Positions 9,698 through 17,834 of a stretch of DNA of 39,529 nt are shown one piece after another. Numbering within the stretch: position 1 is the first letter of the stretch; the number at the start of each line of letters is the position of its first letter. The position numbers were made by a program, and so were the translations under genes. The notes below the pieces were generated by a model. That model did not search any database. It worked only from the letters and a program-made list of their open reading frames with translations, and was not told the origin of the DNA. Origin of the DNA: an uncultured bacterium (lineage in GTDB: Bacteria; Verrucomicrobiota; Kiritimatiellia; PWTM01); NCBI GenBank assembly GCA_900661335.1, contig CAACVY010000022.1:1-39529 (forward strand), read 5' to 3'.

Positions 9698-9908
9698 GCT
9701 CACCTTCTCATGGCTGTGGTCTCCTTTCCCTCTCAATGAAAGACCCGGCTCACGAAAATTTCCGCGAGGCCTTACGCCGCCGTTTTACGCAGGCCTAGGC
9801 AAGGCCAAACGCGAGAACCGCTACGCCCAACACCGCGCATTCAAAATGCCGCTCAACTCATTGTGGCGCAATGTGTTACGTGCACTTTGCAGCCGTGTCT
9901 GGCACCAG
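9698..9908. repeat. Conserved block copy A (about 210 bp), paired with 36949-37160
   Basis: Shared string e.g. GGCAAGGCCAAACGCGAGAACCGC..CGCCCAACAC.GCGCATTCAAAATGCCGC.CAACTCATTGTGGCGCAATG....CACTTTGCAGC.GTGTCTGGCACCAG. Confidence 0.9.
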
Positions 9909-9988
9909 TGGACACCAGTGGACATAAGCGGACTTTGTTGGGCGTAGCGGAGGTGGCTGGCGCTTGTGTGCCAATGCGGCGGGCAAGT

Positions 9989-12900
9989 TTATTGCAACGG
10001 CACTTCGAATGAATAGCGCCCGGAGCCCAGCTGGAGTGCGCGGCGTCCGTCGGGCCAGGAAACCGCCTGCCCAGGCAGGCCGCTCGGCAGTTCGGCGCGC
10101 GTCGGAAGTACGACCGTGGCGCGAGTGCCGACGGGCACTTCGACATCGACTCGGAACCGGCCGCCCGAAGTTTCCCAATGGACTCCGATGCGACCGAACG
10201 GAGAGGCATGCCACGCCTTGACCCACTGCAGCGGGGGCACCGGCTCCGGTGCAATCACGAACTCCTTGAAGGCCACAGCGGCCGGATCGGTGGGTCCGCC
10301 CACAGTAGAGACGTTGGGCGCCAACCGGATGCCGGCCAAGTACTGGTACATCCATGCGGCGATGTCCCCGAACATGACATGGTTTCGGGACGCGCCTTCT
10401 CCCCAGTCTTCCCAAAGCGTGGAGGCACCGCGACGGATCCACGCGCCGTAGGACGGCGGCGTGTTTTGCAGGGCCACGGCCAACGCCAGATCCGTACGCC
10501 CGAACTCGCTGAGCGTGCGGAACAAGTACTTGGCGCCCAGAATGCCACAGTCCACATGCCGATCGGCCCGTTCCACGGCTTCGACCAGTCGCTGGAACGC
10601 GAGGGGACGGACTGCCGCGGGCGCCAGACCCTGGTGCAGCGCGCAGGACTGAGCCGTTTGGCCCGCGACGGAATAGCGTCCATCGCCCGTGTGGAACTTC
10701 CGATGGAACGCGGCCGCGATCGAATCGGCCAGACGTTCGAACCGCACCGCCTCCTCCACGCGCCCGAGCAGTCGCGCAACAGCGGCGGCAATGCGCGTAT
10801 CCACGTAAAAGTAGCCGGTCGAGGTTACTTCCGCCGGAGTCTGGACCTTGGCCGGCAGCCAGTCCCCGAGCCCAATGGTTACGATTCCGTCCTGCGCACA
10901 TCGCTCCAGATACTCGACATAGCGCGCGATGGCTGGATAGGCTTCGGCCAAGATGTCGCGATCCCCACGGTAGACGTAGAGCAACCATGGGATCAGGACC
11001 AAGGCGCTATCCCAGGCCGGCCCATTGCCCCATTGATAGCCCCAGCCGCTGGTCGGCACGATGCCGGGCAACCGACCATCCGGCTGTTGCTCGTCCATCA
11101 GGTCGCGCACCCACTTCACATACGCGGCGTGGTTGTCGAAGTTGTACATCGCTTGCTCGGCGGCCAAGTGGGCATCGCCGGTCCAGCCATTTTTCTCGCG
11201 GTGGGGACAGTCGGTGGGATAGCCCTGGACAAAGTTTCCGCGATAGGACCATCGGGTGAGTTGCTGGACGCGATTGAGCAGCTCCACGTTGCACTCGAAC
11301 TCGCCGGCGGTGCGGAAGTCGGTGTGAAGCACACACGCGCGCACGTCGTCGGGTGTCGGCGCCTCCCGGAGTCCTTCGATCTCGACGTACTGAAACCCGT
11401 GGTACGTGAAGCGCGGTTCGAAGACTTGCTCCGGGGCTCCGCTGCACACGATCCGGTCGGTTTGGAACGAACCTCCGGGCAGTGCGAAGAGCGAACCGGA
11501 ATGTTTGAAGAAGACGTGGATTGGGTGCTGGTCGAGGCGGCCGTCCGCAGTGAGGCGTTCACCGTAGCGGATTCGGACCAAGTCGCCGGGCGATTGGTTC
11601 CGCAACCGGAGTCGCACCCAGCCGGCCAGGTTTTGCGGAAACTCCACCACCCATGTTCGGTCCGCCACGGCGCGAATGGCCGATGGCGCGATCTCTTCGG
11701 CGATGACCGTAGGCGGCAGCGCCGCGGCTACCAGGCGCCCGCCCGGCGGTGGGACGCACACCGCGTGCAGCTCGGTTCGATCCGGATCGGGCGCATCGGC
11801 CCGCGGGGGAGCGACTACCACGCCTTCGCGAATGCAATCGTAAGCGTGCGTGGGCCGGACGTGGCGCCAACGTTCGTCGGTCACGACATACTCCGTGCTG
11901 CCGTCGGCGTACACGAGCTGGAGCTGAGCCAGCAACCGGGGCGCGCCGCGCCAAGGTGCGTTGTCGAAGTTCCAGACACACACCGTGCGCACATCGTACC
12001 AGCCATGCGCAAGGTCCACGCGTAGTTCGTGCGTGCCCGCGGGGAGGGACGTCGTCAGATCGTACGTGGAATACAGCACGCGGCGGTCGTACCGAGTGAA
12101 CGGAGGGTCGAGTCGGCGGTCGCCGATCCGCTTCCCGTCGAGCAACGCTTCATAGAACCCCAGCCCGGAGATGAACAGCGTGGCTTGTCGAAGTCCAGGC
12201 CGCACTTGGAACCGGTGTGCGAACGCAGGCGGCAGTAGTTCAACCTCGCGCTCGACTCGCCCCCACGGGGGTCCGTCCACTTCGGCCGCGATCACGGCCG
12301 GACGCAAGGTCGCCGAATCGAACTGCGGCGGCTCAGCGTCGCGCGTTCGTCGGACCACGTTCGTCGTGGCCAGCCATTGCTCGTCGGTGGGAATGCGCGT
12401 TCCGTCGGCCAAAGCCATCGTGGCCAAGAGGCCGGTAGGACTCCGAACCAGGTTATCGACTTCCACGACGATGGTGTTCGTGCCGGGTTGGAGCAACGCT
12501 TCGACGGGGACGAACCGCATCCAACGCCATGCGTTGAAATGTCCCCATGTGCGCGTGGCGAGGCGGCCATTGATAAATACTCGGTAAGTGTCGTCCGCCG
12601 TGATGCCCAGCACGACTTGTCCAGTCAAGGCCGACGGGGAGAGATCAAACGTGCGCACGTAGACGGTGCGGCCTGGGGCCGCTTCAGTCAACGACGCCGC
12701 CTGCCCCGCCCAGATCCACTTGGCGGCACCTAGATCGAAGGGTGGGCGGGTGGACGGATGGGGTCCGATCCAATGAGCGCGCCAATCGGCGGGATCCACC
12801 ACGCCCATGACCCACCGGCCAGGTTCGCTCCAAGGCGACGGAATCTGCGGCCGCGACGCCTCCCACGCGCGCACTTTCCAATAACACCGTTGCCCGGTTC

Positions 12901-13234
12901 GCAGCGGCCGTCCGCCGTACGGGATCCACAGCGTGCGATCCGACTCCACTCGGCCAGAATCCCACAAGTCCCCGCGATCCGCGGCAAGTTCTTCGAGCGT
13001 GGACGCGACCAAAATTTGGTACGCGACCGGCCGCAGGTTCCGCGCCGTGGGATCGCTCGACGCGAGCTTCCACGACAAGCGCGGCCGTGGTGTGTCCAAG
13101 CCGACAGGATCGGTCAACGCTTCGACCGTCAAGTCGTACGGCGCGGCCAGCGGTCCGCGATCGGGTGCAGGCGCCGCGGCCAATGCGGTCGTGGCGACGA
13201 GGGCTAGGGCCAATCGAATCTCTAGGCGACTCAT
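9989..13234 (-). CDS. Alpha-L-rhamnosidase, GH78-like, secreted
   Basis: N-terminal signal MSRLEIRLALALVATTALAA; VEALTDPVGLDTPRPRLSWKL, GYPTDCPHREKNGWTGDAHLAAEQAMYNFD, TLWEDWGEGASRNHVMFGDIAAWMYQYLAGI typical of bacterial rhamnosidases; ATG at 13234. Confidence 0.93.
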   Translation of the reverse strand: MSRLEIRLALALVATTALAAAPAPDRGPLAAPYDLTVEALTDPVGLDTPRPRLSWKLASSDPTARNLRPVAYQILVASTLEELAADRGDLWDSGRVESDRTLWIPYGGRPLRTGQRCYWKVRAWEASRPQIPSPWSEPGRWVMGVVDPADWRAHWIGPHPSTRPPFDLGAAKWIWAGQAASLTEAAPGRTVYVRTFDLSPSALTGQVVLGITADDTYRVFINGRLATRTWGHFNAWRWMRFVPVEALLQPGTNTIVVEVDNLVRSPTGLLATMALADGTRIPTDEQWLATTNVVRRTRDAEPPQFDSATLRPAVIAAEVDGPPWGRVEREVELLPPAFAHRFQVRPGLRQATLFISGLGFYEALLDGKRIGDRRLDPPFTRYDRRVLYSTYDLTTSLPAGTHELRVDLAHGWYDVRTVCVWNFDNAPWRGAPRLLAQLQLVYADGSTEYVVTDERWRHVRPTHAYDCIREGVVVAPPRADAPDPDRTELHAVCVPPPGGRLVAAALPPTVIAEEIAPSAIRAVADRTWVVEFPQNLAGWVRLRLRNQSPGDLVRIRYGERLTADGRLDQHPIHVFFKHSGSLFALPGGSFQTDRIVCSGAPEQVFEPRFTYHGFQYVEIEGLREAPTPDDVRACVLHTDFRTAGEFECNVELLNRVQQLTRWSYRGNFVQGYPTDCPHREKNGWTGDAHLAAEQAMYNFDNHAAYVKWVRDLMDEQQPDGRLPGIVPTSGWGYQWGNGPAWDSALVLIPWLLYVYRGDRDILAEAYPAIARYVEYLERCAQDGIVTIGLGDWLPAKVQTPAEVTSTGYFYVDTRIAAAVARLLGRVEEAVRFERLADSIAAAFHRKFHTGDGRYSVAGQTAQSCALHQGLAPAAVRPLAFQRLVEAVERADRHVDCGILGAKYLFRTLSEFGRTDLALAVALQNTPPSYGAWIRRGASTLWEDWGEGASRNHVMFGDIAAWMYQYLAGIRLAPNVSTVGGPTDPAAVAFKEFVIAPEPVPPLQWVKAWHASPFGRIGVHWETSGGRFRVDVEVPVGTRATVVLPTRAELPSGLPGQAVSWPDGRRALQLGSGRYSFEVPLQ

Positions 13235-14565
13235 ATCGGGCCTCGCTCGGAGGTATGGGCGTGGGGACCCACCGAAGAATTTTTCCACGCGCGAATGGCG
13301 GCCAGGGTCTGCGCACGGCGCGCGCGAACGCGCTCGCGCGCCTCGGCGGCGCGTTGGCGCGAGCGTTCGGGCTCGGCCAACATGCACACGACCACGTCCG
13401 GAAACCGCGCCCGTGCATCAGGGTCGTCGAAATCGAACAACCAGTCCTCCAAACCGATGTCCTCCCACATCCAGTCTTGGCTGGTTTGTTCGGCGAAGCG
13501 GCCGGCAATCGCGGGCACGCCGTGGCCAATGCACAAAATCGGCGAGTGCATTTCCAACCCGAACAACCCCGCATTGCGCGTGTACTCGGCCACGGCTTCG
13601 TCGGGGAGCCAGAACCGAGCTCGCCCCACCACGCGCGGCTGCACGTCCGGCGGTAGGCGCTTGAGGAGGACGCGGCGGCCAAGCTCGACTTGTGTCACGT
13701 CTTCGGGCGCCACGGCCACCCGAAGTTTTAACTCGCGCACCACGCGCACGATCGCATCGCGCAGTGGCACGTGGTCGCTCTCCACCATTTCTTCGTTGCG
13801 GCGATGCCGGGCCGGGTCGAACGAGGTGGAATTACGAATCTGCCAGCATGGGGTGAACCGGTATCGCGGAATGCAGCCAGCGAACTTCCCCGGTTCCAAC
13901 CCGTGGCGCTGCAACCACGCATCGGCCGCCGCGCTGTCGCGAATATCCATCGCGAACGCGGCGTCCGGTGCCCATTCCAACACGGGCGCCCGGATGCCGA
14001 CGCGCTGGGCGCGCGCCAGAGAGACCGAATCGCGGAAAAACACGAACGCGGCGCGGGACAGTAAGTCCCGCTGCACGAGATCACCGCCGTAGGTAATTCC
14101 ATACACGCCGAACGGACGCCCGATCGTGTCCACCCATGCGGCGACATCGCGGGGAGCGACCAGGGAAGGGCCGGAGCCATGAAGCAACACCTCAGCGGAT
14201 TCTGCGGCCGCGCGAACCGCCGGATCCTTCAAGCTCCCGCGCACGATCGTCACGTGGGGGAATCGGCGTTGGATCATGGCCGCGACGTCCGCGCGCATGC
14301 CGGTGGATGTCCACACAGTCGGCACGCACTCAGGCCAATGACCTTCTAGCAGCGCCAACAGACCCGGCGTATGCGCAATATCGCCGATGTTCACGTCTTG
14401 CCAGCCCGACCGAAGCAGAAGGCGGACCCGCCGAGGCTCGGCCCCTTGCGCCCAACCACCGGCCAAGCCCGCAAAGACTTGAGCGCACCACGCGCGGCGG
14501 GATATACGGGGAGACGTGAAGGGACTCGTGCGACATCTCCGACGCGCCGGTGGGTGGTCTTCCAT
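13231..14565 (-). CDS. Polysaccharide pyruvyl transferase family protein with Tat-like N-terminus
   Basis: RVRLLLRSGWQDVNIGDIAHTPGLLALL...EVLLHGSGPSLVA..., C-terminal GLEMHSPILCIGHGVPAIAGRFAEQTSQDWMWEDIGLEDWL; ORF extension to 14673 translates tRNA-Ser so ATG at 14565 preferred; ATGA overlap with GH78. Confidence 0.8.
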   Translation of the reverse strand: MEDHPPARRRCRTSPFTSPRISRRAWCAQVFAGLAGGWAQGAEPRRVRLLLRSGWQDVNIGDIAHTPGLLALLEGHWPECVPTVWTSTGMRADVAAMIQRRFPHVTIVRGSLKDPAVRAAAESAEVLLHGSGPSLVAPRDVAAWVDTIGRPFGVYGITYGGDLVQRDLLSRAAFVFFRDSVSLARAQRVGIRAPVLEWAPDAAFAMDIRDSAAADAWLQRHGLEPGKFAGCIPRYRFTPCWQIRNSTSFDPARHRRNEEMVESDHVPLRDAIVRVVRELKLRVAVAPEDVTQVELGRRVLLKRLPPDVQPRVVGRARFWLPDEAVAEYTRNAGLFGLEMHSPILCIGHGVPAIAGRFAEQTSQDWMWEDIGLEDWLFDFDDPDARARFPDVVVCMLAEPERSRQRAAEARERVRARRAQTLAAIRAWKNSSVGPHAHTSERGPI

Positions 14566-14587
14566 GCGAAATTCCTCCGTTGGCGGA

Positions 14588-14679
14588 TGGCGGAAGGGGT
14601 GGGATTCGAACCCACGGAGCGCGGTTAAGCGCTCTCTCGATTTCGAGTCGAGTGCCTTAAACCACTCAGCCACCCTTCC
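14588..14679 (-). tRNA. tRNA-Ser (anticodon CGA)
   Basis: Reverse complement GGAAGGGTGGCTGAGTGG...CTCGAAA...long variable arm...GGTTCGAATCCCACCCCTTCCGCCA; 7-bp acceptor stem, CCA encoded. Confidence 0.93.
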
Positions 14680-15124
14680 ACAACGTACGGGTCAGCAAGA
14701 TCAGTATACCCTGCGCGAGACCAACTACAACGCGGGCGTTCGATGGGTTGGATGGCCCTCGGGAGGTTGGCGTACTCAACGCCCCTCACATGGGTCTGGA
14801 GGATCTTGAAACGCGGCGACAGTCATCCCAGGCCCTGGGCGGCGAGAGCACTCTGCGATGGACGTCCCAAGCCGGCCGCCCGCGCTGGCGCGCCAGTTTT
14901 TTCAGGTTGTGCGCGCTGGTCGTGCCTTTGCGCGATCGCTGCTCCGACCGACGGGCGCGGGTCCCTCCCGCGCCTCGCCGACGCTGGTCGCACTGTCCGC
15001 TACGCCACAGCGGCGGGCGCTACCACCTCCGTGCCTCGCTCGAGTCTTCTAGGGCTTGCGCGCCTGTTCGAGTCGAAGTTGCGCGCGGGTCGGTAGACGC
15101 TAGACTGTGCGCGGGCACCGCGCG

Positions 15125-16231
15125 ATGAAACAGTTCGGTACGCCATACTACCTGCTGGATGAACGCAAGCTGCTGCGCAACTTGCGGCGGATCGAACGCG
15201 TGCGCCGAGGGGCGGGCGCCAAGGTCGTCCTGGCGTTGAAGTGTTTTTCCACGTGGGCCGTTTTCGATCTGATGCGCAAGTACATGGATGGCACCACCAG
15301 CAGCTGTGTGTACGAGGCCCGGTTGGGCCACGAGAAGTTCGGCGGCGAAGTACACGCCTATTGTGTGGGCTACCATGAGCACGAAGTACGGGAAGTGCGT
15401 TCGTACGCCACGAAGGTGATTTTCAACTCGCTCTCGCAACTGCGTCGCTTCGAACGGCTGGTGCGTCCCTTGCCTGTTGGCATCCGAGTCAACCCGGGAG
15501 TGAGCTATTCACACTACGACCTCGCAGACCCGGCGCGGCGGTACTCGCGCCTCGGCGTGCGGGACTTGGATGCATTGCTCAAGGAGGTGGACCGGTTCGA
15601 CGGCGCGATGTTCCACTTCAACTGCGAAAACGATCGGTTCGATGCGTTGGCGCGGCACATTCGGCACATCGAGCGCACCTTTGCTCCGCTGCTCCGGAGG
15701 CTGAAGTGGGTGAGCTTGGGCGGGGGGATCTACTTCACCCGCGACGGATATCCCCTTGACAAGTTCATCCGCCTGCTGCGCGAGTTCAGCCAACGGTGGA
15801 ACGTGCAGGTGTATCTTGAACCCGGGGAAGCCGCCATTACCGGCTGCGGTGAGTTCGTAACCACCGTGGTGGATGTGGTCCGGAACGAGGTGGATGTGGC
15901 GGTGGTGGACGCCTCCACGGAAGCGCACATGTTGGACCACCTCATTTATCGAACCAGCCCGCGTTTGCTCGGCCGCCGTCCCGGCCCGCATCGCGTCATC
16001 ATCGCAGGACGCTCGTGCTTGGCAGGGGACGTTTTTGGCGACTACCGCTTGGCTCGCCCCTTGCGTCCAGGCGATCGCGTGCGGTTCGCCGATGCAGCTG
16101 GCTATACGATCGTGAAGAAAAATTGGTTCAACGGCTTGCCGATGCCGGCCATTCGCGTGCGGCGGCTCGACGGTCGAGTGGAAACCGTGCGCGAGTTCGG
16201 GTACGAAGAATACGTCCGCAGTTTGTCCTGA
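15125..16231 (+). CDS. nspC: Carboxynorspermidine decarboxylase
   Basis: PLP-dependent fold III enzyme: TPYYLLDERKLLRNL...VVLALKCFSTWAVFDLM...TTSSCVYEARLGHEKFGGEVHAYCVGY...FHFNCEN...WVSLGGGIYFT..YPLDKFI. Confidence 0.92.
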   Translation: MKQFGTPYYLLDERKLLRNLRRIERVRRGAGAKVVLALKCFSTWAVFDLMRKYMDGTTSSCVYEARLGHEKFGGEVHAYCVGYHEHEVREVRSYATKVIFNSLSQLRRFERLVRPLPVGIRVNPGVSYSHYDLADPARRYSRLGVRDLDALLKEVDRFDGAMFHFNCENDRFDALARHIRHIERTFAPLLRRLKWVSLGGGIYFTRDGYPLDKFIRLLREFSQRWNVQVYLEPGEAAITGCGEFVTTVVDVVRNEVDVAVVDASTEAHMLDHLIYRTSPRLLGRRPGPHRVIIAGRSCLAGDVFGDYRLARPLRPGDRVRFADAAGYTIVKKNWFNGLPMPAIRVRRLDGRVETVREFGYEEYVRSLS

Positions 16232-16243
16232 CACGTTGTCAGG
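16227..16243. other. Inverted repeat overlapping nspC stop codon
   Basis: CCTGACA-CGT-TGTCAGG, perfect 7-bp arms, 3-nt spacer; contains the TGA stop. Confidence 0.7.
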
Positions 16244-16336
16244 TGCAGGCGATTGCGGCATAGTGTAGAACGCTCGTGGACAAGGGCATTATGTCGGCGA
16301 TGCGAACGCCGACGGCCGAGTGTGGAGGTGACGAGG

Positions 16337-17788
16337 ATGAAGAAGAACGTGCTGATCATCGGAGCGGGCGGCGTGGCGCACGTGGCGGCGCACAAGGCCG
16401 CGATGAACAATGACGTATTGGGCGACATTTGCATTGCCTCGCGGACCGTGCAGAAATGCGAGGAAATCGCGGAAAGCATTCGGCGCAAAGGCCACGTGAA
16501 GGATCCGACGCGCAAACTTCACGCACGCGCGCTGAACGCGTTGGACATCCCCGCCACGGTTCAGCTGATCCGAGAGACCAATTCGCAGATCGTCATTAAT
16601 TTGGCCAACGCCTTCGTGAACATGTCCGTCCTCGAAGCGTGCCTGGAAACCGGCGCGGCCTACATTGACACGGCCATCCATGAAGAGCCGGACAAGGTCT
16701 GCGAGGACCCGCCGTGGTATGCGAACTACGAGTGGAAACGGCGGGACCGTTGCCGCGAGCGCGGGGTCACGGCGATCCTCGGCGCCGGGTTCGATCCGGG
16801 AGTGGTGAACGCCTACTGCGCGTTGGCGCTCAAACACTACTTCGACAAGCTCGATACCGTGGACATCATGGACGTCAACGCCGGCTATCACGGCAAGTAT
16901 TTCGCCACCAACTTCGACCCGGAGATCAACTTCCGCGAGTTCATCAAGGTCTGGACGTGGATCGATCGGCAGTGGAAACAGTACCCCACCCACACCGTGA
17001 AGCGCGTGTACGACTTCCCGGTGATCGGGCGCGCGCCGATCTATCTCAACGGCCACGACGAGCTGCACTCGCTGTCGCAGAACATTGACGCCAACAGCAT
17101 CCGGTTCTGGATGGGCTTCAGCGACCACTACATCAACGTCTTCACTGTGCTGCGCACGATCGGGTACCTCTCGCACCTGCCCGTGCGCCTGTCCACGGGC
17201 CAGGAAGTAGTTCCGCTCAAGGTGACCAAGGCGCTCCTGCCTGACCCGAAGAGCTTGGCGCCGAACTACGTTGGAAAGACTTGGATCGGCAACTTCTTCC
17301 GCGGGTGGAAGAACGGGAAGCGCCGCGAGCTGCTGATCTACCAAATCTCCGACCACAAGAAGTGCTACGAAGAGGTCGAGTCGCAGGCCATCAGCTACAC
17401 CGCAGGTGTTCCGCCGGTGGCCACCGCGATGCTGATCGCCCAGGGCGTGTGGGATTGCCGCACCATGGTCAACGTGGAGCAGCTCGACCCCGATCCATTC
17501 ATCGAGCTGATCGCCCGACTGGGGTTGCCGACGACGATCGAGGAGGTCAAGCCCGGCAGCCGGCGCTCCTTCGATGGCACGGTCTACGACCTCGAGACCG
17601 AAGTTGCGCGGTCCACCGTGACCATCACGATCTCCGCAGCCAACCCGATGATCTCGGTGCCGAAACCGCCGCCGGAGGTTATGGGCGAGCCTTCCCCTGC
17701 CAAGAAGCGCCGCCCACGGTCCACCCGCGCCAAGGTGGCCAAGAAGGCCCAGCGCTCGACCGCTCGTACCCGCGCGCGACGCCGCTGA
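16337..17788 (+). CDS. Saccharopine dehydrogenase family; carboxy(nor)spermidine synthase/dehydrogenase (CASDH)
   Basis: MKKNVLIIGAGGVAHVAAHKAAMNNDVLGDICIASRTVQKCEEIAESI; adjacent to nspC; ATG at 16337 preferred; Lys/Arg-rich C-terminal tail. Confidence 0.9.
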   Translation: MKKNVLIIGAGGVAHVAAHKAAMNNDVLGDICIASRTVQKCEEIAESIRRKGHVKDPTRKLHARALNALDIPATVQLIRETNSQIVINLANAFVNMSVLEACLETGAAYIDTAIHEEPDKVCEDPPWYANYEWKRRDRCRERGVTAILGAGFDPGVVNAYCALALKHYFDKLDTVDIMDVNAGYHGKYFATNFDPEINFREFIKVWTWIDRQWKQYPTHTVKRVYDFPVIGRAPIYLNGHDELHSLSQNIDANSIRFWMGFSDHYINVFTVLRTIGYLSHLPVRLSTGQEVVPLKVTKALLPDPKSLAPNYVGKTWIGNFFRGWKNGKRRELLIYQISDHKKCYEEVESQAISYTAGVPPVATAMLIAQGVWDCRTMVNVEQLDPDPFIELIARLGLPTTIEEVKPGSRRSFDGTVYDLETEVARSTVTITISAANPMISVPKPPPEVMGEPSPAKKRRPRSTRAKVAKKAQRSTARTRARRR

Positions 17789-17834
17789 GGCACCGTCCTA
17801 CGACGGAGGTTCGCGCCGGGGCACCGGAGCCGGC

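Noticed and set aside
9711-9908. Block A/B as a conserved short protein (MAAVSFQTIKELARKNFRGR...)
   Set aside because: Copy A has a stop after nine codons (MAVVSFPSQ*) and indels between copies shift the frame
10178-12025. 615-aa plus-strand ORF
   Set aside because: Fully antisense to the well-supported GH78 gene; low-complexity high-GC shadow ORF
14566-14673. N-terminal extension MAEWFKALDSKSRERLTALRGFESHPFR of the pyruvyl transferase ORF
   Set aside because: It is the translation of tRNA-Ser; true start is downstream
14680-15124. Genes between tRNA-Ser and nspC
   Set aside because: Only short low-quality ORFs; no conserved motifs
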